In this document: in pieces, positions 15,162-24,899 of the stretch
Layout: every line of letters begins with the position of its first letter
Position numbering within the stretch: the first letter of the stretch is position 1
Made by a program: the position numbers and the translations under genes
Assembly: GCA_944331815.1 (NCBI GenBank)
Contig: CALVIQ010000040.1
Coordinates: forward strand, 1-37,141
Reading direction: 5' to 3'
DNA: 37,141 nt
From: an uncultured Bacilli bacterium
Lineage (GTDB): Bacteria > Bacillota_I > Bacilli_A > RF39 > UBA660
The notes under the pieces: model-generated
Told to the model about the DNA's origin: nothing
Database searches by the model: none
The model's input: the letters and a program-made list of their open reading frames with translations, nothing else

Positions 15162-18100
15162 CTGATTTTAATGATTCAATCATATCTATTTTTTTTAGTG
15201 AAAAATGAGTTATTATTTGAACTAAAACAGTAAAGAAAATCATAATTAAGAATGTATAAACATAACTTAATGTATTAATATTTTTAACAAATAATATTTC
15301 GTCTGTTTCTGCTATTGTTAATACAAAATTATTTAAAATTACTCCTAAAAATAAACCTATTAATATTCCTATTGAAGTTAGTATAACAGTTTCTCTATAA
15401 ACATAAGTAGATACTTCGTTATCTTTAAAGCCTAATACTTTTAAAGTAGCAATTTCTCTTTTTCTCTCATTTATATTAATTGTTGTCAAATTATATAAAA
15501 CTATAATTGTTAATAAACTAGATGATACAATAATTAAATAAACAATATTATTCATACCACTTATAATATCATTAAACACATCTAAACTATCAGTTGTAAA
15601 TTGAATATTACTAAAGTATCCAGTATCCATTAAAGTTGTAGCTAAAGATTCATCTACATTAGCAATAATAGTATTATAAGTTATTTCATTAAATATTTTA
15701 TTATAATAATTACTACTCATATAAATATAACTATTAACATAATTTTCACATATACCTTCTACCTTTAAAATAAATAATTCGTTTTCACTATTTCTAATAT
15801 TAATCGATTTACCTACTTCAGCATCTAATAATTCAGCCATTTTTGAAGTTATTATAACACCATTATCAGACAATTCTATCTTTTTACCATTTAAATCATT
15901 TATTTTAATATAATTATCTACTAAAGATAAATCATCAAAAGCTAATAAGTAAGTATCAATATTTTTATTATCAGCATTAAAAGTATAATTTTCCATATGA
16001 GCATATAATAAATTATTTATATTATTATCATTTAATACTTTATTAATTTCTTCATTAATAGTTGATTGTTCATCATTTAGTATAAGCATAGTATCATAAA
16101 CATGTATTTTATCATACTGAATACTTACTAATGAACTAACACTATCTCTTATACCAAACCCGGTTAATAATAAGGCTGTACATCCAGAAATACCTAATAA
16201 AGTCATAATAATTCTTTTTTTATACCTAAATAAATTTCTTATAGTTACTTTCCAAGTAAAAGATAACCTTTTCCAAATAAATTTAATTCTTTCTAATAAT
16301 ACTTTTTTACCATTTTTAGGTGGTTCTGGTCTCAATAATGTAGCAGGAACATATTTAAAATCTTTTAAAACAGTTAATAAAGTTACTATCACCATTAAAG
16401 ATATAGTTACTAAAATAATTGAAACACATGGTATTACTTCAGCATAAGTTTTTAATTCTGGGATTACAAAATTAGCATGATAAATACTATATAAAACATG
16501 AGGAACATATGCATATCCGATTATTAAACCGATAGATAATCCAATAGAAGTAGCAATTAAGACATAAAATAAATAACTTGATACTATTTTTATTTTACTA
16601 ATACCTAAAGATACATAGGTACCTATTTCGCCTCGTTCTTCTTCAATCATTCTTGTCATTGTATTTAAACTCATTAAAAATACTACTAACATAAAGAATA
16701 TTGGAAAAACAGCAGCAATAGCATCAATTTTAACAGCACTTTCGTAAAAATTAGTATATCCACTATTGTCTTCTCTTGACATTAAATACCATTTAGGTTT
16801 CTCAATAGTATTTAATTCTTCTTTAGCATCATTTATTTGATTTTCGGCTTTAGTTATTTCTTCAATATATTTATTATAATTTTCTTCATATTCTTTATAA
16901 CCATCTTCTAATTCTTTTTGAGCACTCTCTAATTTATCATAATTTTCATTTAAAGTATTTACTTGCTTTTCAAATTCTTCATTCCATAAATCAATATTAT
17001 TATTTAATTCTTTTTCTTGTTTATCTAATTCTTCTTTTGTATTTATTAATAATTCTATATTTTTTTTATTTTCTTCTAATAATTTTAATTGAGTACTATA
17101 AGCTATATATTCATCACTACTTGGATCTAATGTAGATAACAAATTATTTAAATTAGTAATTTGTTCGTTTAATAAATTTAAATTAGATTCTAATTCACTT
17201 TCTTTTATATTATATTTTTTTAAAGCATTATTATATTCTTTTTTAGCATCATCTAATTTAGCATTAGCATCATTAAATGTTCTTTCCATTTCTTTATTTG
17301 TTTCATATAATTCATCTTTACCATCTTCCCATTCTTTATAAGAATTATCTAGCTTTTCTTTATTTTCATCTAATTCTTTTTTAGCATCTTCTAATTTTTT
17401 ACCATTAGTTTCTTTTTCATTCAATAATTTTTCTTCTGCTTCATTAATAACATCCATTGCTTCTTTTAATATTTCTTCATATCTTATTGTTTCTCTAATT
17501 GGTTTTAATTCTTTTAATTTGCTATCTAAAACATTAATAACTTCTTTATAATCATCTAAATATGAAGTTTTATCAATACTATTTTTATCAATTATATATA
17601 TTTCAGTATAATATTCTAAATCAAAGTTATCCATTGGTATATAAATATATGTATCTAATTTACCATCACCAATAGTAGAAATACCTTTTGATTTATAAGT
17701 ATATAATGAACTAGTAATTGTACCAGACACAGTGTATTCTTTAATTTTTAAATTATCACTTTCGATAGTTATTTTATCCCCTATTTGATAAGTACCATCT
17801 TCTACTAAACATTCATTACTATTAGGCATTTTACCACTTACTAAATTAACTTTATTAACTTCCGTAATAGCATGAACTCTTGTTACATCACCATTTAACA
17901 AAATATCAAATGAATAAGATGGAACAACAATTAAATCAGATGTTATTTCTTTAATTGACTCAACATCACCTTCAGTTAATCCCATTGTACTTACTATCTT
18001 ATAATCCATTAAAGATGTTTCATCATAATATTCATCCATTGTTTTTATCATATCAGTAGCTGCTTCTCTAATACCAGAGAAAAAAGCACTACCTAACATA

Positions 18101-18171
18101 ACTATAAAAATTAATGATAAAAATCTTCCTAATGATTTTTTTATTTTTCTAAAACTATTTTTATATATCAT
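15154..18171 (-). CDS. MacB/FtsX-type ABC transporter permease with coiled-coil extracellular domain
   Basis: About 1005 aa. An N-terminal membrane segment (about 15-35) is followed by a MacB-like periplasmic-core region and a long, Glu/Lys-rich coiled coil (about 225-465) outside the membrane. Three membrane segments follow with an FtsX domain (about 485-630), another FtsX-associated core (about 680-860) and three final membrane segments. This two-FtsX layout fits exporters of peptides or lipids, or cell-wall signalling in Bacillota. ATG 18171 overlaps the ATPase stop by one base (TAATG). A TTG at 18177 is in frame and has better spacing from GAGGAG, so the start is ambiguous by two codons. 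Confidence 0.87.
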   Translation of the reverse strand: MIYKNSFRKIKKSLGRFLSLIFIVMLGSAFFSGIREAATDMIKTMDEYYDETSLMDYKIVSTMGLTEGDVESIKEITSDLIVVPSYSFDILLNGDVTRVHAITEVNKVNLVSGKMPNSNECLVEDGTYQIGDKITIESDNLKIKEYTVSGTITSSLYTYKSKGISTIGDGKLDTYIYIPMDNFDLEYYTEIYIIDKNSIDKTSYLDDYKEVINVLDSKLKELKPIRETIRYEEILKEAMDVINEAEEKLLNEKETNGKKLEDAKKELDENKEKLDNSYKEWEDGKDELYETNKEMERTFNDANAKLDDAKKEYNNALKKYNIKESELESNLNLLNEQITNLNNLLSTLDPSSDEYIAYSTQLKLLEENKKNIELLINTKEELDKQEKELNNNIDLWNEEFEKQVNTLNENYDKLESAQKELEDGYKEYEENYNKYIEEITKAENQINDAKEELNTIEKPKWYLMSREDNSGYTNFYESAVKIDAIAAVFPIFFMLVVFLMSLNTMTRMIEEERGEIGTYVSLGISKIKIVSSYLFYVLIATSIGLSIGLIIGYAYVPHVLYSIYHANFVIPELKTYAEVIPCVSIILVTISLMVIVTLLTVLKDFKYVPATLLRPEPPKNGKKVLLERIKFIWKRLSFTWKVTIRNLFRYKKRIIMTLLGISGCTALLLTGFGIRDSVSSLVSIQYDKIHVYDTMLILNDEQSTINEEINKVLNDNNINNLLYAHMENYTFNADNKNIDTYLLAFDDLSLVDNYIKINDLNGKKIELSDNGVIITSKMAELLDAEVGKSINIRNSENELFILKVEGICENYVNSYIYMSSNYYNKIFNEITYNTIIANVDESLATTLMDTGYFSNIQFTTDSLDVFNDIISGMNNIVYLIIVSSSLLTIIVLYNLTTININERKREIATLKVLGFKDNEVSTYVYRETVILTSIGILIGLFLGVILNNFVLTIAETDEILFVKNINTLSYVYTFLIMIFFTVLVQIITHFSLKKIDMIESLKSVE

Positions 18172-18872
18172 TACCAATCAATCTCCTCAACTAGTTTTGG
18201 ATTTTTATTAATAATAATATCTTTTACTGTACCATTTTTTATTTTAATTACTTTATCAGCTATATCGGCAATTATTGCATTGTGAGTTATTATAATTGTT
18301 GTCATATTAGAATCGTGACATGTTTTTTGAAGTAGTTCTAATATTAACTTACCTGTTTTAGAGTCTAGTGCGCCAGTAGGCTCATCACATAACAACAATT
18401 TAGGATTTTTAGCTAAAGCACGAGCAATACTAACTCTTTGTTGTTCTCCACCTGATAATTGCGCAGGAAAATGATTTATCCTATCACCTAAATCTACACT
18501 CTTTAATGTTTCTTCGCTATCTTTAGGATTTTTACATATTTGACTTGCTAAAGAAACATTTTCTAAAGCAGTTAAATTACCTACTAAATTATAAAATTGA
18601 AAAACAAAACCAATATCATATCTACGGTAATTAGTTAATTGTTTTTTACTGTATTTTGCAATATCTTTGCCATCTATTATAATACTTCCACTATCAGTCG
18701 TATCCATACCACCTAGGATATTTAAAACAGTTGTTTTTCCAGCACCAGAAGGACCTAAAATAACTACTAATTCTCCTTTTTCAATATCAAAAGAAACATT
18801 TTCTATTGCTTTAATAGAAATTTCTCCCATTTTATATGTTTTACTAATATTTTTAACTTCAATATACGCCAT
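18171..18872 (-). CDS. ABC transporter ATP-binding protein (LolD/MacB type)
   Basis: 233-aa nucleotide-binding subunit that powers the permease encoded next. It has Walker A GPSGAGKT, Q-loop FVFQFYNLV, signature LSGGEQQRV, Walker B LLLCDEPTGALDS and H-loop ITHN. The FQFYNL and EPTGALDS sequences are typical of the MacB/LolD/FtsE group. AGGTGATAAT precedes the ATG, and the stop overlaps the permease start by one base. Confidence 0.93.
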   Translation of the reverse strand: MAYIEVKNISKTYKMGEISIKAIENVSFDIEKGELVVILGPSGAGKTTVLNILGGMDTTDSGSIIIDGKDIAKYSKKQLTNYRRYDIGFVFQFYNLVGNLTALENVSLASQICKNPKDSEETLKSVDLGDRINHFPAQLSGGEQQRVSIARALAKNPKLLLCDEPTGALDSKTGKLILELLQKTCHDSNMTTIIITHNAIIADIADKVIKIKNGTVKDIIINKNPKLVEEIDW

Positions 18873-18888
18873 ATTATCACCTATTTAT

Positions 18889-18897
18889 ATTATACCA
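18889..18897 (-). promoter_or_regulatory. Extended -10 promoter of the ABC operon
   Basis: The minus strand reads TGGTATAAT, a consensus TGn-extended -10, 17 nt upstream of the ATPase ATG and just after the terminator of the permease gene at 18932. The -35 is weak. Confidence 0.5.
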
Positions 18898-18909
18898 TTA
18901 AAATAAGAA

Positions 18910-18933
18910 AAAAACTGAAATAATTCAGTTTTT
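18910..18933 (-). terminator. Terminator of the YfcC-like gene
   Basis: A 10-bp perfect stem, AAAAACTGAA / TTCAGTTTTT, with a 4-nt loop, overlapping the stop codon and followed by a T run on the minus strand. Confidence 0.75.
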
Positions 18934-20398
18934 AAATCATCATATTAGCAATAATAGCAATTACAATTACAACACCAAATATAATTAGTAAATATTTATA
19001 AATATATTTTACCCATTCTTTATAAGGTATTTGTAAATATGATAAACCTGCTATTAAAAATATACTAGTTGGAGCAATTAACATTACTAAACCATACATA
19101 GTTTGGAACATTAATGCGACAATTTGAATAACATTACTATCAAATGTACTAAAAGGACTTGATATAGTTGCTACTAATGTATAAAAATCATTATAGAAGA
19201 AACTAGAAACTAATGTTGCTATTGTTGTTCCAGCAACTGAGAAATTTTCTCCAACAAATTGATTTGTAATAGTGTTTACAAAATCACTACCATTCATATT
19301 TAAAATTGCAGTAAATACTACACATGATAATCCTGCATACATTGCTGGAGCAAACATCTCTTTCATTCCTTTAATAAATCCATCAACAGCTTCACTAAAT
19401 TTAACACTATAAATCCACATAATAACCAAAGATGTTATTACTAATACAGCTATTATATCATAATTTCCCCATAATCCTAAAGCAGATCCACTACCTATTA
19501 AATTAGCAAAAATTTCATAATTTCCTATTTTAGCACTCATCAAAGATTCATGAAAATCTTCTAAAAATGAAATTCCAAATGTATAAGATAAATTATAAAC
19601 TCCAAATACTAATATTACAAACATTATAGCAACAATAAGTACAAGAGGTAAAATACCTTTTTCACTACGTAATTCCTTATATAATGGAATATCAACTTTT
19701 TCTTCTTTAACTTCTGCTGTTTTTTCTTTTGCTTTTTTGTCTTTAACTATTTCTTTTTTGGTTACTTCTTTTTTAAATAAACTTTTTTTACTAACCAAAA
19801 TAACAAATAAAGATGTTACAATTATTAATAAAATAATTCTTATTAAAATTAAACTAGTCATTGTAAACGCACTATCTAATTGACCAAAAACGATTTTTAA
19901 ATATCCCCATGTTCCAAAGCCAATTGTTGAACCGATTTGACCTACTAACATTGCTCCAATAGTAGAAGCAAGAGCATTAATTTTACTATAACCTAATTTT
20001 AAAAGAACTGTTATAAAAAAAGGTACCAAAATTAAAATAACATTAAGAGTTCCTACAATAGAAGATAATAAAGCAAAAAATACAATTGTAATAATTAAAA
20101 ACTTTTTGTTATTATTATTATATTTTTTAACTACACCATCAACAATTTTTGTATAAACACCCGTCTTATTTAAAACACCATAAAATCCACCAATAGCTAG
20201 AATCAACAAAATATATTGAATAAAAGTAGCTAATGAAATAAATGGTAATCTAACTAAATCATAAAGTCCTAACGGAACAGCAGCATCTGCAGAACTAAAT
20301 GATCCACTAGAATAACTTCCTGCTGGAATAACCCAACTCATTAAAAATACAATTAAAAATGTTATCCCCAATACTTTTAATAAATCATACTTTTTCAT
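18932..20398 (-). CDS. YfcC/DcuC-like membrane carrier
   Basis: 488 aa with about 11-12 membrane segments and a charged cytoplasmic loop of Lys/Glu repeats (about 215-245). The N-terminus (FLIVFLMSWVIPAGSY) and FTAILNMNGSDFVNTI region fit the YfcC/C4-dicarboxylate anaerobic carrier group of the ion transporter superfamily, which moves dicarboxylates, amino acids or peptides. The substrate is not deducible. ATG 20398 follows GGAGG at 12 nt and AGGA at 5 nt; the frame open to 20437 lacks a site. Single gene with its own promoter and terminator. Confidence 0.72.
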   Translation of the reverse strand: MKKYDLLKVLGITFLIVFLMSWVIPAGSYSSGSFSSADAAVPLGLYDLVRLPFISLATFIQYILLILAIGGFYGVLNKTGVYTKIVDGVVKKYNNNNKKFLIITIVFFALLSSIVGTLNVILILVPFFITVLLKLGYSKINALASTIGAMLVGQIGSTIGFGTWGYLKIVFGQLDSAFTMTSLILIRIILLIIVTSLFVILVSKKSLFKKEVTKKEIVKDKKAKEKTAEVKEEKVDIPLYKELRSEKGILPLVLIVAIMFVILVFGVYNLSYTFGISFLEDFHESLMSAKIGNYEIFANLIGSGSALGLWGNYDIIAVLVITSLVIMWIYSVKFSEAVDGFIKGMKEMFAPAMYAGLSCVVFTAILNMNGSDFVNTITNQFVGENFSVAGTTIATLVSSFFYNDFYTLVATISSPFSTFDSNVIQIVALMFQTMYGLVMLIAPTSIFLIAGLSYLQIPYKEWVKYIYKYLLIIFGVVIVIAIIANMMI

Positions 20399-20419
20399 TT
20401 TTCCTATACCTCCAAAATA

Positions 20420-20448
20420 ATTATAATAAAAAAACATAAATATTACAA
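20420..20448 (-). promoter_or_regulatory. Promoter of the YfcC-like gene
   Basis: TTGTAA (20443-20448), 17-nt spacer, TATAAT (20420-20425) on the minus strand, 22 nt before the ATG. Confidence 0.6.
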
Positions 20449-20463
20449 GAAAAATACCAAAAT

Positions 20464-20493
20464 TTCACAATTTTTTTACAAAAATGGTATAAT
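20464..20493 (+). promoter_or_regulatory. Promoter of the radical SAM gene
   Basis: TTCACA (20464-20469), 18-nt spacer, TGGTATAAT with TATAAT at 20488-20493, 15 nt before the ATG. It is divergent from the YfcC-like promoter. Confidence 0.65.
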
Positions 20494-20508
20494 AAACATG
20501 GTGATTTT

Positions 20509-21429
20509 ATGAATTTTATATATTCTAATACAAATAAAAGGTATCACACATTAGATTATTATTATAAAAATAAATTTAAAACAAAAATTATAAAAATAAG
20601 TTTAAATGCTGGTTTTAGCTGTCCCCACTTAAAAAGTGGTGGTTGTATCTATTGTAGTAACTTAGGTAGCGGTGAATATGCAGGAAATATAAATGATGAC
20701 TTAATTACCCAATTTAATAAAGGTAAAGAAATGATGAATAAAAAATGGCCAAATGGCAAATATATTGGATACTTTCAAGCAAGAACAAATACTTATGCTC
20801 CACTTGAAATATTAAAAGAAAAATATGAAACTATTTTAAACTTAAAAGATGTAATTGGATTATCTATAGCTACAAGACCAGATTCTATTAGTGATGAATG
20901 TTTAGAATACTTAGATAAATTAAATAAAAAAACATTTTTAACCATTGAACTTGGATTACAGACTATTCATGAAGAAACTTCTAAATTAATAAATAGAGGG
21001 CATGATTTAAATTGCTTTATTGATATGGTTAAAAAATTAAGGCAAAAAAATATTAATGTTGTCGTTCATATTATTAATGGACTACCTTATGAGACAAAAG
21101 AAATGATGTTAGAAACTGTTAAATTTTTAAATAAATTGGATATACAAGGAATAAAAATTCATATGCTTCACATATTAAAAAACACAAAATTAGAAAAAAT
21201 ATATAATCAAAACAAATTTAAATTATTAACAAAAGAAGAATACATAAAATTAGTTTGTGAACAATTAGAATACCTAAGACCAGAAATAGTTATTCATCGA
21301 TTAACTGGTGATCCTAAAGTCGAAGATTTAATAGAACCAAAATGGATTACTAAAAAAATTGACGTTTTAAATGGTATAGATAAATACATGTCTAATAAAA
21401 ATATTGTACAAGGTGATAAAATTATATAA
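20509..21429 (+). CDS. TIGR01212-family radical SAM protein (YtqA/YhcC-like)
   Basis: 306-aa radical SAM enzyme. The Fe-S cluster cysteines are in FSCPHLKSGGCIYCS, with the extended spacing characteristic of this family rather than the plain CxxxCxxC. Further family features are YFQARTNTYAP, IGLSIATRPDS and LTIELGLQTIHE. The exact reaction of YtqA/YhcC proteins is poorly defined. GGTGAT precedes the ATG. It is followed by a 160-bp AT-rich gap with no recognisable element. Confidence 0.9.
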   Translation: MNFIYSNTNKRYHTLDYYYKNKFKTKIIKISLNAGFSCPHLKSGGCIYCSNLGSGEYAGNINDDLITQFNKGKEMMNKKWPNGKYIGYFQARTNTYAPLEILKEKYETILNLKDVIGLSIATRPDSISDECLEYLDKLNKKTFLTIELGLQTIHEETSKLINRGHDLNCFIDMVKKLRQKNINVVVHIINGLPYETKEMMLETVKFLNKLDIQGIKIHMLHILKNTKLEKIYNQNKFKLLTKEEYIKLVCEQLEYLRPEIVIHRLTGDPKVEDLIEPKWITKKIDVLNGIDKYMSNKNIVQGDKII

Positions 21430-21589
21430 TTTTATAAATTATAATCGTTATTTTAAATATATATATTCTAATATTTTAAAATGATATAGATAATTTTATA
21501 AATTAATAATTTTTTTTGCTAATTTTTAAAATCATTGATTTGATTTAAATTTTTATTTAATTATAATTGTAGATAAAGGAGGAGTTATT

Positions 21590-21796
21590 ATGGAAAAATT
21601 TATACAAAAAAAATCTCGTCTTTCTGAAGATGAGATTAACGAATTATTATATTATTATGAGCAAGGTATAAATATTGGAAAAGAAGAAATATTATTAACT
21701 GTAATAAATAATATGATAAATTTAAAATTTGATAAAAACACAATTGCAAAAATAATTAATAAAAAAGAAAATACCATTGAAAATTATTTAAATTAA
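21590..21796 (+). CDS. Small protein with C-terminal helix-turn-helix-like end
   Basis: 68 aa, not firmly recognised. AAAGGAGGAG lies before the ATG, a strong site. The last part (NLKFDKNTIAKIINKKENTIENYL) reads like a short helix-turn-helix and resembles the C-terminal tail of Rpn/PD-(D/E)XK transposase-like proteins, but the nuclease part is missing. It could be a stand-alone regulator or the remnant of such a gene. It ends at a bidirectional terminator. Confidence 0.6.
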   Translation: MEKFIQKKSRLSEDEINELLYYYEQGINIGKEEILLTVINNMINLKFDKNTIAKIINKKENTIENYLN

Positions 21797-21797
21797 A

Positions 21798-21819
21798 AAA
21801 AGTCTGTTTATAGACTTTT
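21798..21819. terminator. Bidirectional terminator
   Basis: An 8-bp stem, AAAAGTCT / AGACTTTT, with a 6-nt loop, followed by ATTTTTTTTT on the plus strand and by TTTTTT on the minus strand. It ends both the plus-strand small gene and the convergent HerA-like gene. Confidence 0.75.
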
Positions 21820-23584
21820 ATTTTTTTTCAACAAACCAAACGCCACTAATATCACAACTATTACTAGCTGGTGCTGGATTTGGCATATCTAATTTTATCA
21901 TAACAGGGACTTTAAAAGCTGAACCAAAGGCAATACAATTGCCAGGTTGCAAAATGCGTAATCTCTTTATTATTTCATTTGTTATATTAGGTACCATTTT
22001 TCTTATATATTCAACATCAACTGGATGTAACATTTTAAATATTAAGAAATTATTACATTGTGATAAGGAAGTTTCAGATAATTCACTAGGTCTTTGTGAA
22101 ATAAGTCCCAATAAAACTCCATATTTTCTACCTTCTTTAGTAATTCTCTCAAATATGTTGTATCCTAATAATTCAACATCATTATCATTTTGAACGTATC
22201 TATGGGCTTCCTCTAATATTATATGAAATGGCAAAGTTGCTCTTCTATCCATTGATTTAGCGTAATCAAACAATATTTTTGAATATATTTTAGTTAATGT
22301 TTTAGCAAATCTATCATCAACATAGTTTATATTAAAATTAATTATTTGAGCTTTTCTTCCATTTGGAGCAGTTAATAGTTCTTTAATATATTGCTCTTTT
22401 GTAACAAATTTATCATATTCAAAATATTTTTTATAATCACTATTAACTAAAGAATGTAATCTTACTTTTAATACATTTGATTCATTATAAACTTTTTCAC
22501 TATTTAAAATTCCTTCACTAATTAAAGCAAATTCAAAAGCTTTTTCCAAATCTTCTAATCCATACATAAAATCACCTTCTGGCAATTTTAATTCCAAATC
22601 ATTTTGAACAAACTTTTCAATAAATGTTGTTAGTAATTCCATTTCTCTAATTTTACCAGATGCATCAATTAATAAACATTGTTTTAAAGGTCTAGTATAT
22701 CCAGGTTGAAAAATAGGCGTTTCCAAATTTAATTCAGGAGTATTATAAAATGATAAAATTGAAAATATTTGATCCCTTATTTGAGATGGTGGATTACCAC
22801 TTGATAATATATCCAATAAGGATCTTGCAATTATATCGTTTTGATGCTTTACAACATCTGCACCATTTCTAGCAAAAATATTTACTAATTTTAAAGCTTT
22901 TTCTATTATTGGTAATTGGGATGGACTAGTAGCATTTAATAACAAAGCTAAATCATCAACACCTAATAGCCATGTAGGTATTTTTAAAACCTCTGATTCG
23001 CTAAAATTAGTATTAGTTGTATATGCTTTAAAAGATATATCTTCACCACCAACATTTTTAAAAGCATTATGATATTCTCCATATGCATCAAAAATGAATA
23101 AACTTGCTCTATAAGGTATAAATCTTTGTTTATCAAAAATATTTTGAATTATTCTTGCTACACCACATGATTTACCTGAACCAGTTGAACCTAATATAGC
23201 AAAATGATTACTAAAAAATTGATTGATATTAGCCCCTATTTTAACACCTTGATAAACAGGACTCATTCCTAAATAAACATCTATATTTTCTCTATAATTT
23301 TCAACACCTATTATCATCGGTATTTTTTCTTTAGAAATTAATTTAACTACTGAACTAAATGAAGGCTTAACAATAACACCAAATACAAATTTATTATCAA
23401 TTATTTCTCCTAATAAATTAATATGGGCAATATTATCTTTAATATCAATAATTTCCCCTACTAATTTTTTATTATTGTCTTCCATAATAACATGAACATT
23501 AATCAAATTTTCAAATTTATTAATATCGATAGCCAATTTTAATAAAACTTCATTTTCAACAATTCCTATTATATTACCCAACAT
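21818..23584 (-). CDS. HerA-like (FtsK-HerA superfamily) ATPase
   Basis: 588 aa. A HAS-barrel-like N-terminal region (1-110) precedes the DUF87 motor with Walker A GSTGSGKS (132-139), FDAYGEYH (HerA-type), Walker B IILEEAHRY, and the arginine-finger region ERITKEGRKYG followed by LISQRPSELSETSLSQCNN. HerA hexamers translocate DNA and normally work with a nuclease (NurA) in repair or with Sir2/nuclease partners in phage defence. No partner gene is adjacent. GGAGGG precedes the ATG. Confidence 0.88.
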   Translation of the reverse strand: MLGNIIGIVENEVLLKLAIDINKFENLINVHVIMEDNNKKLVGEIIDIKDNIAHINLLGEIIDNKFVFGVIVKPSFSSVVKLISKEKIPMIIGVENYRENIDVYLGMSPVYQGVKIGANINQFFSNHFAILGSTGSGKSCGVARIIQNIFDKQRFIPYRASLFIFDAYGEYHNAFKNVGGEDISFKAYTTNTNFSESEVLKIPTWLLGVDDLALLLNATSPSQLPIIEKALKLVNIFARNGADVVKHQNDIIARSLLDILSSGNPPSQIRDQIFSILSFYNTPELNLETPIFQPGYTRPLKQCLLIDASGKIREMELLTTFIEKFVQNDLELKLPEGDFMYGLEDLEKAFEFALISEGILNSEKVYNESNVLKVRLHSLVNSDYKKYFEYDKFVTKEQYIKELLTAPNGRKAQIINFNINYVDDRFAKTLTKIYSKILFDYAKSMDRRATLPFHIILEEAHRYVQNDNDVELLGYNIFERITKEGRKYGVLLGLISQRPSELSETSLSQCNNFLIFKMLHPVDVEYIRKMVPNITNEIIKRLRILQPGNCIAFGSAFKVPVMIKLDMPNPAPASNSCDISGVWFVEKK

Positions 23585-23607
23585 TTTATCCCTCCAATTA
23601 TAATATA

Positions 23608-23636
23608 ATTATACAATTTTTTTTTTAAAAAGTAAA
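23608..23636 (-). promoter_or_regulatory. Promoter of the HerA-like gene
   Basis: TTTACT (23631-23636), 17-nt spacer of mostly A/T, TATAAT (23608-23613) on the minus strand, 23 nt before the ATG. Confidence 0.5.
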
Positions 23637-23651
23637 TCAAAAAAAAAGTAA

Positions 23652-24899
23652 TTATTTTATTATAAAACAAATACCTTTTTTTTCATTATTAACGCTTATT
23701 TCATACCCTAATAAATTAAGAGTTTTTTTTACAATTGACAAACCCAAACCAAATTGTCCTTTTATCCCTTTTTTGTAAGGAGTAAATATATTATTTAGGA
23801 TATTAGGATCAATATGAGGTCCATCATTATATAGTGTAATTTTATTATTTTTAATTGTTATTTTAATTTCTTTTTCAGCATATCTCATAAAATTATTTAA
23901 CAAATTATCAATTATAGCCTCCCACATATCCATCGTACCATTAAATATTGTTTTGCCACTAATATTAACAGTAAAATTAACATCTGGGCGTTGTATTTTA
24001 AATTTATCAACACTACTTTCAATAATTGGTTTTATATCAATTTTTTCATCTTTTTTTTCTATATCCTTGAGATATACTAATTTATTTAAGTATAAAAGGG
24101 AGTGTACTTTTATTTCGAGTTTATTTATTTGTTCTTTAATAATACTTCCGCCTATCCCAGGATCCATTATACCATCCTCAATAGCTTCCATATGCGATTT
24201 TATAACAGTAAGTGGAGTTTTAAAATCATGAGAAATATTTTGATACATTTGATTTTTGTATTCTTCTTGTTTTTTTAAGGTAGCTTTCATGTCGTCAATC
24301 GCTTTATTTAAAGTGCTTAACTCATCATCTACCATATATTCGTATTTATCAACATAATCATCATTGTCTAAATTATCGACTTTTTCTTTCAGATGATATA
24401 TTTTTGTTACTATTTGATTTGCCCATAATATAATAATACCAATTGTAATTAACAATGTTCCAATTATTACAGGTAATAAAGTTTTCATTATATCTGCTCT
24501 TATTTCCAGTAAATAATCATTATTAGTAATTGCAATTTTATTAATATATTCGGTATCAATATTATAATAATAATATGTTTTACCTAAATAAGTAAATTTG
24601 CCATATTCATTATTTATTCTATCTAATATTTGTTTAGCATCAATATTAATTATATCCTTCAAATTTTCAGAAACTATTATTTTGTCATCAACAACATATA
24701 AATAAGCTATATCTTCAAATTCTACTTTATCAACATTACTTTCGATTAATTCTAGTGGTTGTTTGAGATATTGATATATATTTTTTTCATAGATAGGGAG
24801 TAAAAGTTTTGGGAGGAGTAAGCCCAAACTTATAAATATAATTCCACATATAATAACAGCTAAAGAAATTAATTGTCTATACAAAGTAGTTTTAATCAT
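23652..24899 (-). CDS. Two-component sensor histidine kinase
   Basis: 415-aa membrane kinase. A first membrane segment (about 10-34) and a second (about 141-161) enclose an extracytoplasmic sensor of about 105 residues with no recognised ligand motif. A HAMP-like linker, HisKA with phospho-acceptor H224 (NISHDFKTPL) and an ATPase domain with N-box NNFMRYA and G-box GQFGLGLSIVKK follow. It partners with the response regulator, overlapping its stop by 4 nt (ATGA). Confidence 0.92.
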   Translation of the reverse strand: MIKTTLYRQLISLAVIICGIIFISLGLLLPKLLLPIYEKNIYQYLKQPLELIESNVDKVEFEDIAYLYVVDDKIIVSENLKDIINIDAKQILDRINNEYGKFTYLGKTYYYYNIDTEYINKIAITNNDYLLEIRADIMKTLLPVIIGTLLITIGIIILWANQIVTKIYHLKEKVDNLDNDDYVDKYEYMVDDELSTLNKAIDDMKATLKKQEEYKNQMYQNISHDFKTPLTVIKSHMEAIEDGIMDPGIGGSIIKEQINKLEIKVHSLLYLNKLVYLKDIEKKDEKIDIKPIIESSVDKFKIQRPDVNFTVNISGKTIFNGTMDMWEAIIDNLLNNFMRYAEKEIKITIKNNKITLYNDGPHIDPNILNNIFTPYKKGIKGQFGLGLSIVKKTLNLLGYEISVNNEKKGICFIIK

